A DNA stretch of 64,000 nucleotides. Origin: Terasakiella sp. SH-1 (GTDB taxonomy: Bacteria > Pseudomonadota > Alphaproteobacteria > Rhodospirillales > Terasakiellaceae). Location of the stretch: positions 3,149,501 through 3,213,500 of the forward strand of contig NZ_CP038255.1 of NCBI RefSeq assembly GCF_004564135.1. Direction: 5' to 3'. The notes under the pieces are model-generated. The model was given only the letters and a program-made list of their open reading frames with translations, made no database searches and was not told where the DNA came from. Position numbers and translations under genes: made by a program. Positions 7,918-18,493 of this stretch are shown in pieces (position 1 is the first letter of the stretch; each line of letters opens with the position of its first letter).

Positions 7918-9187
7918 AAAATGTTCCGAGAAGATAAAGCGACCCACACACCAGCACACGCCCCGGCTTGTCGCATTCAGCCTTAATCAATTCAAAGGCC
8001 AAAGACAAGTCTTCACATGCTGTGGCATTTCCCCCTGCATCCAAAACCTGATTGGCAAGCTTTTCCGGTTTTTTAGAGGGCTGGTTATCAATGGGCACGG
8101 TATAAACATGATCGGCCAACCCGGCAATATGGGACAGGAATGCCTTGCTATCTTTGCGTTTCATCATCCCCATCACCAGATAAAGCGGCTTGTCATTCCA
8201 TTTTTTAATTTGGCTTCTCAAAGCTTGGGCCGCCGATTCATTATGACCGCCATCCAGCCACAGCTCCCACCCTTCAGCCAGCAACTGGGCCGTTTCAACC
8301 TGTTCCAAACGCCCCGGCCAGTGAACCGACTGCAAGCCGTTCAAAATCACTTCATTGGGAAAATGATACGTTGCTTTCAAAGCTTCAAGGCAAGCCAGTG
8401 CCAGTCCAGCATTGCTGATTTGATGATCCCCGCTTAACCCTGGGCGCGGCCAAGCGCTATCACCGTCCCAGCCTTCAAAAATCATCTGCTTGCCTGCTTT
8501 CTTGACAAACCATTCCCGGCCCTCACGATACCAGGCAATATCTAACTCTTTGGCTTTTTCTCGGATAGACTGATATGCTTCTTCATCCTGTTTTGCCATC
8601 ACGCAGGGCACATCGGGTTTCAGGATCCCCGCCTTATGGGCTGCAATTTCGCCCAAAGACTTCCCTAAGAATTCCATGTGATCATAAGAAATCGGCGTCA
8701 GCACCGTCAGGAGCGGTTTTGCCACCACATTGGTGGTATCGCCCAAACCGCCCAAGCCTGTCTCCAGCAACACGATATGGCCTCGGCTACGTGAAAAGGC
8801 AAGAAAGGCTGCTGCTGTAATGGCTTCAAAAACCGTCAGAGCCGCACCGTCATTGGCATTGATGGTTTCTTCCAAAAGCTCTTTGAAGAACTCTTCTGAA
8901 ATATCTTCGCCATCCAGATTGATACATTCATGGGGGCGAATAAGATGCGGGGAGGTAAAACTGTGGACACGATAGCCTGCGGTTTCAAACAGGCTACGCA
9001 AAAAAGCAATGGTGGAGCCTTTGCCATTGGTCCCTGCGACATGAATGATCGGTGGAATTTTATCCTGTGGGTTATCCAGACGCGACAAAAGGGCCTGAAA
9101 ACGATCCAGGCCCAAATCAATGTCCTTGGTGTGGAGTTTCTCCACATCCTTGAGGAGCTGACTGCTACTCAGCGGGAGTCTCCTCAT
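7910..9187 (-). CDS. folC: Bifunctional dihydrofolate synthase / folylpolyglutamate synthase
   Basis: A 425-residue canonical FolC, which adds glutamate to dihydropteroate and then extends the tetrahydrofolate polyglutamate tail in the cytoplasm. Motifs seen are AGTNGKGST (P-loop), TSPHLIRPHECI, LLETGLGGLGDTTN, SYDHMEFLG, KAGILK and LDGGHNESAA. The frame is open to 9331, but that part lies inside accD, so I place the start at the ATG 9187, which overlaps the accD stop by 23 bases and is followed directly by conserved sequence. The accD-folC pairing is usual in alphaproteobacteria and implies co-transcription. Confidence 0.92.
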   Translation of the reverse strand: MRRLPLSSSQLLKDVEKLHTKDIDLGLDRFQALLSRLDNPQDKIPPIIHVAGTNGKGSTIAFLRSLFETAGYRVHSFTSPHLIRPHECINLDGEDISEEFFKELLEETINANDGAALTVFEAITAAAFLAFSRSRGHIVLLETGLGGLGDTTNVVAKPLLTVLTPISYDHMEFLGKSLGEIAAHKAGILKPDVPCVMAKQDEEAYQSIREKAKELDIAWYREGREWFVKKAGKQMIFEGWDGDSAWPRPGLSGDHQISNAGLALACLEALKATYHFPNEVILNGLQSVHWPGRLEQVETAQLLAEGWELWLDGGHNESAAQALRSQIKKWNDKPLYLVMGMMKRKDSKAFLSHIAGLADHVYTVPIDNQPSKKPEKLANQVLDAGGNATACEDLSLAFELIKAECDKPGRVLVCGSLYLLGTFYD

Positions 9188-10190
9188 CTTTCTTGGGTTT
9201 ATCCGCGGGTGTCTCTTCACTAATCGGGGCACCATCAGGGCGGCGGATGTCTGGCGGTGGCGGGATATCATTGATGTTATCAACCACTTCGCTCTCAACC
9301 GGGCTATCTTCGCTAGATAGTTCAACCACATCGGCAGCAGGCTTGGTATTGCGCAACAAACTCAAGACATTAATCAAGGTCGGGCGCAGCTCATGACGGC
9401 GCACCACCATATCAACCATGCCATGCTCATAGAGATATTCCGCCGTCTGGAAATCATCAGGCAGCTGCTCACGAATGGTTTGTTCAATCACGCGACGCCC
9501 GGCAAAACCGATGACCGCCCCGCTTTCTGCAATCGCCACATCACCAAGCATGGCAAAAGAGGCAGATACCCCACCTGTTGTCGGGTCTGTCAAAACAACG
9601 ATATACGGCAGGCCCGCTTCTTTAACACGTTCTACACCAATGGTCGTGCGCGCCATTTGCATCAAAGATAAAATCCCTTCCTGCATGCGCGCCCCACCAG
9701 AAGCCGGAACCACAATCAAGGCTGCATCCTGAACGATGGCAAGCTTAGAGGCCGCAACCAGACCTTCCCCCACGGCTGTCCCCATGGATCCGCCCATATA
9801 GGCAAAGTTAAAGGCCGCAATCACCACATTTTGCCCCCCCATCTTACCATGGGCCACGATCAAGGCATCTTCTTCCTTGGTCTTGGCATTGGCTTCTTTG
9901 ATGCGGTCCTTATATTTGCGACGGTCTGTAAATTTCAGCGGGTCACTGGGAACATCCGGCAGTTCTGCACGGGTGTATTCCCCCTCATCAAACAGCAGCT
10001 CCAAACGTTTTGTCACGCTCAGGCGCATGTGATGGCCGCAATGTTGACAGACCTGATGGTTCTTATCCAGATCACGATGGAAGATCATCTGACCGCATTT
10101 GGTACATTTATGCCAAAGGTTATCCGGGATTTCCTTTTGGCGGACCAAATCACGCAGTTTCGGTTTGACGTAGTTTGTTAACCAGTTCAT
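9165..10190 (-). CDS. accD: Acetyl-CoA carboxylase carboxyltransferase subunit beta
   Basis: A 341-residue beta subunit of the carboxyltransferase that with AccA makes malonyl-CoA for fatty acid synthesis. The N-terminal zinc ribbon is visible (CTKCG and CQHCG, about residues 29-52), followed by the crotonase-fold domain with PASGGARMQEGI and TTGGVSASFAMLGD. The C-terminus carries a charged, proline- and glutamate-rich tail of about 45 residues beyond the catalytic core. It lies ten bases downstream of trpA and overlaps folC. Confidence 0.97.
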   Translation of the reverse strand: MNWLTNYVKPKLRDLVRQKEIPDNLWHKCTKCGQMIFHRDLDKNHQVCQHCGHHMRLSVTKRLELLFDEGEYTRAELPDVPSDPLKFTDRRKYKDRIKEANAKTKEEDALIVAHGKMGGQNVVIAAFNFAYMGGSMGTAVGEGLVAASKLAIVQDAALIVVPASGGARMQEGILSLMQMARTTIGVERVKEAGLPYIVVLTDPTTGGVSASFAMLGDVAIAESGAVIGFAGRRVIEQTIREQLPDDFQTAEYLYEHGMVDMVVRRHELRPTLINVLSLLRNTKPAADVVELSSEDSPVESEVVDNINDIPPPPDIRRPDGAPISEETPADKPKKDEETPAE

Positions 10191-10200
10191 TTCATCTTCC

Positions 10201-11028
10201 TTATTTAGCGGCGCGAACGCCTTGGGCTAAATCATTCACATAAGACAGTACAGCATCCACCAAACCGTCTTTGGCCTTACCGTTTTCATCCAGATTATCC
10301 GCAATGCGCTTTACAATCGCAGACCCAACAACAGCGGCATCACTGATGCCAGCCATGGTTTTGGCCTGATCCGGTGTGTTAATGCCAAAACCGATGGCAA
10401 CGGGCAAGTCTGTATGTTTGCGAATAGTGTTTACAGCAGCATCCACATCAGATGTCTGTGCCGATGCCGTGCCTGTCACCCCGGTGATGGACACATAATA
10501 AATGAAACCGCTGGCTTTGGATGTAATCTTTTGTAAACGGGCATCATCTGCTGTCGGTGTGGTCAGATAGATAAAGTCCAACCCTGCCTCTTGAGCCGGA
10601 ACGGCAAATTCGCGTTCTTCTTCTGGCGGCAGGTCCACAATGATAAAGCCATCGACACCTGCCTCTTTGGCATCAGCCAAAAACGGCTCCACCCCATAAG
10701 AATAAACCGGGTTGAAATAGCCCATCAACACGATCGGTGTATCATTATCGCCTTCGCGAAATTCACGCACCATGGCAAGTACGCCCTTAAGCGTCATACC
10801 CCCAGCCAGTGCGCGTTGGGACCCGAGCTGGATCGCGGGGCCATCGGCCATAGGATCAGAAAAAGGCATGCCCAGTTCAATCACATCAGCACCCGCATTG
10901 GCCATACCGCCGAGCAGTTTTTTTGATGTTTCCAGATCCGGATCACCCGCAGAAATAAAGGTCACCAGTGCAGAACGACCTTCTGCTTTCAAATCAGCAA
11001 AGCGTTTTCCAAGACGTGTCTGGCTCAT
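10201..11028 (-). CDS. trpA: Tryptophan synthase alpha subunit
   Basis: A 275-residue TIM-barrel subunit that cleaves indole-3-glycerol phosphate and passes indole to TrpB. The catalytic region [14 protein letters not shown] holds the conserved Glu and Asp, and [11 protein letters not shown] and [10 protein letters not shown] (phosphate-binding) follow. Its ATG overlaps the trpB stop by four bases (ATGA), the usual coupling that gives equal amounts of the two subunits. Confidence 0.97.
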   Translation of the reverse strand: MSQTRLGKRFADLKAEGRSALVTFISAGDPDLETSKKLLGGMANAGADVIELGMPFSDPMADGPAIQLGSQRALAGGMTLKGVLAMVREFREGDNDTPIVLMGYFNPVYSYGVEPFLADAKEAGVDGFIIVDLPPEEEREFAVPAQEAGLDFIYLTTPTADDARLQKITSKASGFIYYVSITGVTGTASAQTSDVDAAVNTIRKHTDLPVAIGFGINTPDQAKTMAGISDAAVVGSAIVKRIADNLDENGKAKDGLVDAVLSYVNDLAQGVRAAK

Positions 11029-12236
11029 AGTTCTGTCCCCATCGCTTTGGCAATTGTGTTGACGTCTTTATCACCACGACCGGACATATTGACCACAAGG
11101 ATTTCATCCTTGCCCATTTGCTTCGCCATTTTCTCAGCCTCAGCCAAGGCATGGGAAGATTCCAGCGCCGGGATAATACCTTCTAACTTAGTGCAAAGCT
11201 GGAACGCCGCCACCGCTTCATCGTCGGTGATCGGGTGATATTCCACCCGGCCCTGTTCATAAAGCCAGCTGTGTTCCGGCCCGATGCCCGGATAATCCAA
11301 CCCAGCAGAAATGGAATGAGCCTCATTAATCTGACCATCATCATCTTGCAGCAAATAAGTGCGGTTGCCATGCAACACACCCGGGCGCCCCCCGGCCAGT
11401 GAACAGGCATGTTCATCGGTATCAACGCCATGACCGGCTGCTTCTACACCAATGATGCGCACATCCTTATCATCCAAAAACGGATAGAACAGCCCCATGG
11501 CGTTAGAGCCGCCACCAACACAAGCCACCAAAGCATCCGGCAAGCGGCCTTCTTGTTCCATGATCTGTTCGCGAACTTCTTCGCCAATAATTTTTTGGAA
11601 TTCGCGCACCATCACCGGATAAGGGTGTGGGCCAGCCACCGTCCCGATCAGATAAAAAGTATCATGAACATTTGCCACCCAATCACGCAGGGCTTCGTTC
11701 ATCGCATCTTTCAGTGTGCCAGAACCAGCTGTCACCGGGCGAACTTCTGCACCCAGCAGTTTCATGCGAAAGACGTTGGGCTGTTGGCGTTCAATATCGG
11801 TTGCACCCATGAAAATGGTACAGTCCAGACCGAACAGCGCACAAACCGTCGCCGTTGCCACCCCATGCTGGCCCGCACCTGTTTCGGCAATAATGCGTTT
11901 TTTGCCCATGCGTCGTGCCAGCAAAATCTGCGCAATACAGCTGTTGATCTTGTGCGCACCGGTATGGTTCAAATCTTCACGTTTGAAATAAACCTTGGCC
12001 CCACCGCAATGTTCAGTGAAACGTTCGGCAAAATACAGCGGGCTTGGGCGACCAACATATTGTTTCAGATAGCCTTGAACCTCGGCCTGAAAATCCGGGT
12101 CATCCTTGACTTCATTAAAATGTTTTTCAACATCCAGAATCAAAGGCATCAGGGTTTCAGCCACAAAACGGCCCCCGAAAATGCCAAAACGACCATCTTC
12201 GTCCGGGCCGCTCATAAATGTATTGGGTGTATTCAT
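11025..12236 (-). CDS. trpB: Tryptophan synthase beta subunit
   Basis: A 403-residue PLP enzyme that joins indole and serine to give tryptophan. The PLP lysine is in HTGAHKINS, and [19 protein letters not shown] and the phosphate-binding [10 protein letters not shown] are intact. This is a TrpB1-type protein with a TrpA partner downstream. The frame is open to 12302, but the family N-terminus ([18 protein letters not shown]) begins at the ATG 12236. The gap to trpF holds one copy of a dispersed repeat. A second, TrpB2-type gene lies at 40398. Confidence 0.96.
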   Translation of the reverse strand: MNTPNTFMSGPDEDGRFGIFGGRFVAETLMPLILDVEKHFNEVKDDPDFQAEVQGYLKQYVGRPSPLYFAERFTEHCGGAKVYFKREDLNHTGAHKINSCIAQILLARRMGKKRIIAETGAGQHGVATATVCALFGLDCTIFMGATDIERQQPNVFRMKLLGAEVRPVTAGSGTLKDAMNEALRDWVANVHDTFYLIGTVAGPHPYPVMVREFQKIIGEEVREQIMEQEGRLPDALVACVGGGSNAMGLFYPFLDDKDVRIIGVEAAGHGVDTDEHACSLAGGRPGVLHGNRTYLLQDDDGQINEAHSISAGLDYPGIGPEHSWLYEQGRVEYHPITDDEAVAAFQLCTKLEGIIPALESSHALAEAEKMAKQMGKDEILVVNMSGRGDKDVNTIAKAMGTEL

Positions 12237-12326
12237 CAGATCATTCACTTCAAACGGTGAGAATTTGCATGTCTTATAGCCCATGAACAAAAGGGCTGGC
12301 AAAGGAAAAAGACGTTTTCAAACGGT

Positions 12327-12386
12327 GTCATTCCTGTGCAGGCAGGAATCTATTGGAAAGAGGTCCCCGCATTCGCGAGGACGACG
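12327..12386. repeat. Dispersed intergenic repeat, copy 1
   Basis: A 60-base element in the gap between trpF and trpB. It starts GTCATTCCTG, has an inner complementary segment (AGGAAT), a TTGGAAAGAG block, CCCCGC and ends GCGAGGACGAC. Four related elements lie at 17222, 22822, 39176 and 62964. Because it lies inside the operon it would be transcribed and could fold. Confidence 0.75.
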
Positions 12387-12392
12387 ATAATA

Positions 12393-13034
12393 TCAGCCCT
12401 TGGCCGCCTGAATAAACTTTTCAATCAGCTCGGGACTTTTCACCCCTTTTTCAGCCTCAACCCCACTGGATACATCCACACCCGCTGCCCCGCTTTGTTC
12501 CAACGCATCCGCCACATTATCCACCGTTAATCCACCGGCAAGCAACCATGGCACGTTCCATTTTGTATCGGTCAACAAGTTCCAGTCAAAAGCAATGGCA
12601 TTGCCGCCGGGGCGCGTCGCACCCTTGGGCGGTTTGGCATCAAAGAGTAAACGGTCCGCCACACTGTCATAAGCACGTGCGGCTTCTACATCTTCCTGGG
12701 TTTCAATGGGCAGGGCCTTCATCACAGGCAGGCCAAAATTCAGACGAACCTCTTCCACACGCTCTGGCGTTTCATGACCATGAAGCTGGATAATGTCCAG
12801 ACGGGCATGTTGGATCACGTTCATTAGCTCCTCATCTGTCGGATCAACAAACAGGCCAACCCGTTCCACATCCGCATCGCCAATCATATCGAAGACTTCA
12901 GCTGCGGTGTGCGGGTCCACATGGCGAGGACTTGGCGGGAAAAACACACAGCCCAGCAGGTCAGCACCCGCCTGAATAGCCACATGGGCATCTTCCGGCG
13001 TTTTAAGACCACAAATTTTAACTAAAACAGACAT
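12393..13034 (-). CDS. trpF: Phosphoribosylanthranilate isomerase
   Basis: A 213-residue TIM-barrel isomerase of tryptophan biosynthesis that converts phosphoribosylanthranilate to the ribulose form. The N-terminal VKICGLKTPEDA motif, LGCVFFPPSPRHV, IIQLHGHETPE and LAGGLTVDNV are diagnostic. The start at 13034 has GGAG eight bases upstream; the start overlaps the end of the upstream membrane protein gene by 17 bases, so the genes are co-translated. A longer frame to 13115 lies wholly inside that upstream gene. Confidence 0.95.
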   Translation of the reverse strand: MSVLVKICGLKTPEDAHVAIQAGADLLGCVFFPPSPRHVDPHTAAEVFDMIGDADVERVGLFVDPTDEELMNVIQHARLDIIQLHGHETPERVEEVRLNFGLPVMKALPIETQEDVEAARAYDSVADRLLFDAKPPKGATRPGGNAIAFDWNLLTDTKWNVPWLLAGGLTVDNVADALEQSGAAGVDVSSGVEAEKGVKSPELIEKFIQAAKG

Positions 13035-13845
13035 CGCGTTTTCTCCAACGACCATAAGCCAAGGCCCATAATACGGCCAACAATCCACCACCCACAAAAA
13101 CCTTAAGGGTTTCAAGGGCTAAGAACATCAAATTCCACGCCAGTGCCGAAGCCTCATCCCCCATTGCCATTTGGGTGAAAAACGGCATATGCAGCATCAA
13201 ACGCAAGATAAAGACCAGCCCCCACAGCGGCAACACAACCAAGATGGAAGCCGCAAACAAGCGGGAAAAATCCTTGCGTAATCCACTAAAGGAAGCTGCC
13301 AGCAAACTTTTGATCGAACGCGGATCATCTTCGGCAATCGCAGGCAGGCTATAGGCCATCAATTGGGTGAACCACCCCAGGAACAAACTGGCATACAAAT
13401 GCCCGCTGATCCCATCAAGCGCCGTAATCCCGCCCATGACCAATAAGTCTGGCTGATGGAAAAACAAAGGCTGGTCAAACCAAAAGGCAAAACCTGTTAA
13501 AGGAAGGAACACAAGGCTTGAAGTCAGAGCATATTTCCATTCCCGGCCATTCAGCTTTGGTAAAAAAGAAACCTGCGCTGCCATTGCCCCTTTTAAGACA
13601 AAGCGCTGTAATTGCCCGGCATAAAACGTCCACAAACCAATGATCAGCAACCATTCAACAACACGCAAACCATAATAGCCCGACTGTCCCCATTCCTGCG
13701 GTGTTTGCCAAAGGCTGAGCAAAAAAACCAGCGCAAAAGGGAAAAGCCCGGCACGTACCATGACCATGGGATTGCGCATCAAAACGGCATACACCCCGTT
13801 GACCGTTGCCAAAATCGGCAATTTATCCTCTATTTTAATATCCAT
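13018..13845 (-). CDS. Unrecognised integral membrane protein in the pyrF-trpF gap
   Basis: A 275-residue protein with about six hydrophobic segments (for example around residues 27-45, 60-78, 108-124, 160-175, 195-215 and 240-262), no signal peptide and a basic C-terminus. I do not recognise a family. It resembles its upstream neighbour in size, topology and its soluble N-terminal start. It overlaps trpF by 17 bases and lies six bases from the neighbour, so it is part of the operon. It does not resemble LapA, the small membrane protein often seen near pyrF. Confidence 0.75.
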   Translation of the reverse strand: MDIKIEDKLPILATVNGVYAVLMRNPMVMVRAGLFPFALVFLLSLWQTPQEWGQSGYYGLRVVEWLLIIGLWTFYAGQLQRFVLKGAMAAQVSFLPKLNGREWKYALTSSLVFLPLTGFAFWFDQPLFFHQPDLLVMGGITALDGISGHLYASLFLGWFTQLMAYSLPAIAEDDPRSIKSLLAASFSGLRKDFSRLFAASILVVLPLWGLVFILRLMLHMPFFTQMAMGDEASALAWNLMFLALETLKVFVGGGLLAVLWALAYGRWRKRDVCFS

Positions 13846-13851
13846 GAGGTT

Positions 13852-14559
13852 CTATTTAGACGCCGGGCGCCCCAATACAATGGTTTCATACAGTTTTGCC
13901 AACACCACCGACGACCACATCATGGAAAAGACAATCAAAATATCAGAAAAGACCATCTGCGGCAGACTTGCCCAGAAATCGTCGGGGTCCGGCATCATGC
14001 CCGGCACCTGCATCAACATCATGGTAAAAAAGATGACAGGACAGTAACACACCAGGAAAGCAGCCACGATGCGAAAGCCATGACCACGGGTCCATTCAAA
14101 AGAGGCGATGACATTATCCCAGACAGAACCGGGATGGCCCAAGGCAATGGCAGGAAAAGCCAAACAGATTTTCAGATTGATCCAGATACCTAAAATCATC
14201 CAGACCATCATCCCGCCTTGGTATTCCTTGGGCAACAGCGTGAAAACTTCGGCCATATGGCCCAAAAAAGTCATACAGAATGTCAGAAAAAAGAACCGGG
14301 CAAAGGGGCGATTGGCCCCATCAGCCACTGTTTCGGGATTACGCAATAAATAAAACCGCGTCGCCGACACCCCTAACAAAGCCATCGCCAAAGAATTGGA
14401 CACCGTTGCCAAAGCCAGCCCGAGGCCGGGGGTTTCCACCAAAAACAGCGACGCCAATGAAAAAACAATCGGCAAGAACAGATATTTGCGAAAAACCTTG
14501 GCATTTTCACGGATAAAGGCCAGCGCATCAAACACCAGCGTGTGAACAGGAACGTCCAT
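13852..14559 (-). CDS. Unrecognised integral membrane protein downstream of pyrF
   Basis: A 235-residue protein with a soluble N-terminus of about 25 residues and about six hydrophobic segments, including a Phe/Met-rich one near FARFFFLTFCMTFLG and one near IVAAFLVCYCPVIFF. No family was recognised. Its ATG overlaps the pyrF stop codon by one base (TAATG), which indicates translational coupling to pyrF. With the next gene it forms a pair of similar membrane proteins between pyrF and trpF. Confidence 0.75.
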   Translation of the reverse strand: MDVPVHTLVFDALAFIRENAKVFRKYLFLPIVFSLASLFLVETPGLGLALATVSNSLAMALLGVSATRFYLLRNPETVADGANRPFARFFFLTFCMTFLGHMAEVFTLLPKEYQGGMMVWMILGIWINLKICLAFPAIALGHPGSVWDNVIASFEWTRGHGFRIVAAFLVCYCPVIFFTMMLMQVPGMMPDPDDFWASLPQMVFSDILIVFSMMWSSVVLAKLYETIVLGRPASK

Positions 14560-15257
14560 TATAACCCTTCCAGTTCCGCAGCAATTTTGCGTGCTGCGTC
14601 CACCGGGTCCTCAGCCTGTGTGATCGGGCGACCAATCACCAGAATATCGGCCCCTTCACGCACGGCATCTGCCGGTGTCATAATGCGTTTTTGATCCCCC
14701 TTGGCCGCCCAGGCCGGACGGATACCCGGCACAATCAGCTTGAAATCCGCCCCGCAAGCCTCACGGATTGGTTTAATTTCCTTGGCGGAACAAACCACCC
14801 CGTCCAAGCCATTTTCCTGTGTCAGCTTGGCAAGACGGACCACCTGGTCTTCAACACTATTGTTAATCCCCACTGCTGTTAAATCATCTTGATCCAGTGC
14901 CGTCAAAATCGTCACCGCAATGGTCAGATTAATACCTGCCTCACGTCCCGCTAGGGCTGCTTGTTTCAACATTTCTGGCCCGCCTTGGGCATGAACGTTG
15001 ATAATTTCCGGCTGAATCGGGCCTGCCGCACGAATGGCAGAGGCCACCGTGTTGGGGATATCATGAAATTTCAGATCCAGAAAAACAGGCATGCCGACAT
15101 CACGAATGGCACTGACGCCTTGCGGGCCATTGGCAGTGAAAAATTCTTTCCCCACCTTCATCCCACCAACGAGCCCCTTAAGCTTTTCTGCCAATTTAAC
15201 GGCATATTCCACATCGGTGGTATCAAGGGCGACATAAATACGTTCATACGCTTTCAT
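14559..15257 (-). CDS. pyrF: Orotidine 5'-phosphate decarboxylase
   Basis: A 232-residue decarboxylase that makes UMP in the last step of pyrimidine synthesis. The catalytic motif FLDLKFHDIPNTV, the N-terminal YVALDTTD and the C-terminal LVIGRPIT are intact. I chose the ATG at 15257 (MKAYERIYVALD) because it fits the family length; the frame stays open to 15326 with other ATGs but none has a better SD. It is the first gene of the operon that continues to the FolC-like ligase. The promoter must lie in the 138-base gap shared with the divergent SulP gene. Confidence 0.94.
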   Translation of the reverse strand: MKAYERIYVALDTTDVEYAVKLAEKLKGLVGGMKVGKEFFTANGPQGVSAIRDVGMPVFLDLKFHDIPNTVASAIRAAGPIQPEIINVHAQGGPEMLKQAALAGREAGINLTIAVTILTALDQDDLTAVGINNSVEDQVVRLAKLTQENGLDGVVCSAKEIKPIREACGADFKLIVPGIRPAWAAKGDQKRIMTPADAVREGADILVIGRPITQAEDPVDAARKIAAELEGL

Positions 15258-15464
15258 CTTAAAAGACTCGCTTTTCATATAAGAGATCATTGATTTTGGA
15301 TTAGGGGATTTAAGGGGGGATGTCAAATCCCTCTTTTGTCCCCTTTATGAAAAGCAAAAATGATAATTGGCCTTTAGAAGCAAATTTCATAATTCTCATC
15401 TCCCGGAAAATCGCCAAATATGGCATAATCGAACAGGCTGTTTTGTTGGATATGGAGCGATGCA

Positions 15465-17105
15465 ATGCTGGCAACGTTTCGCTTTGACAATATTCGTGGG
15501 GATATTTATGGCGGTGTAACTGCGGCTGTTGTTGCACTTCCTTTAGCTTTGGCTTTTGGGGTTGCCAGTGGGGCCGGAGCCATGGCCGGGCTTTATGGGG
15601 CCATCATCGTTGGCTTTTTTGCCTCCCTTTTTGGAGGAACACCTGCTCAAGTCTCTGGCCCAACCGGTCCTATGACAGTCGTTATGAGCGCAGTGGTCAT
15701 GCAATATATTGATCAACCTGCCGTAGCCTTTAGCATTGTCATGATGGGGGGCCTGTTTCAAATCGGTTTTGGACTGGCGAAAATCGGAAAATATATCAGC
15801 TTTGTACCATTTTCTGTGATTTCCGGCTTCATGAGTGGCATTGGGATCATCATCATTTTAATCCAGCTCGCCCCCCTATTGGGCCATTCAGTTGCAACAG
15901 GGGGCACGGTCGGGGCCTTGGCCTATCTGCCGACATTACTGGGCAATATTCACATAAATTCAGCCATCATTGGAGTGCTAAGCCTTACCATTATGATTTT
16001 TTGCCCCAAAGCGGTGGCAAATTTGATCCCCCCTGCCCTTGTCGCGCTGATCAGCTGCACCATTTTGGTCTTTATACTGGATAATGGCGTGCCGATTATC
16101 GGGGATATCCCCACGGGTCTGCCCAGCCTTATCCTCCCAACCTTTATCGGTTCCCAGTTTATCGAGATGGTAACAGCCGCCTTGATGCTGGCCTTGCTTG
16201 GCACGGTGGATAGCCTGCTGACCTCACTGATTGCCGATAATATGACCAAGACCAAACATAAAGCCAATCAAGAACTCATCGCCCAAGGCATCGGCAATAC
16301 ACTGGCCGGCCTGTTCGGTGCCATCCCCGGTGCAGGGGCCACCATGCGCACAGTGGTCAATATCCGCGCCGGTGGTAAAACACCCCTGTCAGGTTTGCTC
16401 CATTCTGCCATTTTATTCGCCATCGTGCTGGGGTTAGGCGGCTTTGCCAGCCATATCCCCCATGCGGTTTTGGCGGGCATTCTCATTAAGGTCGGCTGGG
16501 ATATTATCGACTGGCCATTCCTTAAGGTCATGAAAAAAGCACCGGGCACCACGGTCTTCCTGACTTGTTCCGTCCTCACCCTCACCGTCTTTGTCGATTT
16601 GGTCATTGCTGTGGGCTTTGGTGTAGTGGCGGCCAGCCTGATCACCTTGCAACATCTCACCAGTTTTCAGCTTGATAGTATGCGCGAACAAAATGGTAAA
16701 GGTCATCTCAGTGATCAAGAAAGTGACGAGCTGGAAGCCTTGGGTGATCGCGTCTTTTATTGCCATTTTGGCGGGCATGTCACCTTTGGTGCCGCCCATG
16801 GCATTATGGAACGCCTCGTGCCTGAAGATAAATGCGATGCCGTGATTTTAGATTTAAGTGATATCAAAAATCTCGACATCACCGCTGCTTACGCCCTTCA
16901 GGAAATCATTGATGCAGCACGCGATCATGACGTGCTGGTCATGATGGTCGGCATGCAGGCCCATGTGGCACAAAAATTGGAAAAGATCGGTGTCTTGGAA
17001 CAAGTCGATGATGTGCATATTCATCTGGCGCGATCTGACTGTTTTGTCTGCGCCAATGATATTTTATCCATTCAGAATAATGGCAATAAAAACCCCCGGC
17101 CTTAG
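15465..17105 (+). CDS. SulP family inorganic anion transporter
   Basis: A 546-residue inner-membrane transporter of the SulP (SLC26) family, with about 14 hydrophobic segments and a C-terminal cytoplasmic STAS domain (about residues 435-530, containing AVILDLSDIKNLDITAAYALQEI). The motif around SGPTGPMTVVMSA is typical of the substrate-site region. Members carry sulfate, bicarbonate or C4-dicarboxylates; the substrate cannot be read from the sequence, and no carbonic anhydrase or sulfur gene is adjacent. GGAG precedes the ATG. The stop codon lies inside the terminator. Confidence 0.9.
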   Translation: MLATFRFDNIRGDIYGGVTAAVVALPLALAFGVASGAGAMAGLYGAIIVGFFASLFGGTPAQVSGPTGPMTVVMSAVVMQYIDQPAVAFSIVMMGGLFQIGFGLAKIGKYISFVPFSVISGFMSGIGIIIILIQLAPLLGHSVATGGTVGALAYLPTLLGNIHINSAIIGVLSLTIMIFCPKAVANLIPPALVALISCTILVFILDNGVPIIGDIPTGLPSLILPTFIGSQFIEMVTAALMLALLGTVDSLLTSLIADNMTKTKHKANQELIAQGIGNTLAGLFGAIPGAGATMRTVVNIRAGGKTPLSGLLHSAILFAIVLGLGGFASHIPHAVLAGILIKVGWDIIDWPFLKVMKKAPGTTVFLTCSVLTLTVFVDLVIAVGFGVVAASLITLQHLTSFQLDSMREQNGKGHLSDQESDELEALGDRVFYCHFGGHVTFGAAHGIMERLVPEDKCDAVILDLSDIKNLDITAAYALQEIIDAARDHDVLVMMVGMQAHVAQKLEKIGVLEQVDDVHIHLARSDCFVCANDILSIQNNGNKNPRP

Positions 17106-17130
17106 TGCGCACAAGCGGCCGGGGGGTTTT
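17088..17130 (+). terminator. Rho-independent terminator of the SulP gene
   Basis: CCCCCGGCC (17093-17101) pairs with GGCCGGGGG (17117-17125), flanked by AAAA and TTTT. The stem overlaps the stop codon. A second, weaker hairpin (TGCCCTGT 17134-17141 with ACAGGGCA 17160-17167) follows without a T run. Confidence 0.85.
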
Positions 17131-17221
17131 CAATGCCCTGTTATGATGAAAACGCTGTTACAGGGCATCAAAACAATCCAAACATTTATCCAGCGTTATA
17201 AATGTTCTTCTATCAATCTGT

Positions 17222-17287
17222 CGTCCTCGCGAAAACGGGGACCTTTCTCTTTATTGGAAAGAGATCCCCGATCGAGCCAGGGATGAC
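17222..17287. repeat. Dispersed intergenic repeat, copy 2
   Basis: A 66-base element between the SulP gene and ccrM. It starts GTCCTCGCGAA and ends CCAGGGATGAC, with GGGGACC and GATCCCC segments that can pair around a TTGGAAAGAG block. It is more nearly symmetrical than the other copies, as if built from two right-hand ends in opposite directions. Confidence 0.7.
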
Positions 17288-17288
17288 A

Positions 17289-18417
<1,129 letters not shown>

Positions 18418-18493
18418 TCATTGAAAATAAATAAAAATTTACCTTTTGTTAACTTTTAGAAACACACCTCAAAAGCGCTCAAACCCAAGGGAT

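Noticed and set aside
11409-12260. 283-codon plus-strand frame opposite trpB
   Set aside because: Antisense to trpB; no recognisable domain.
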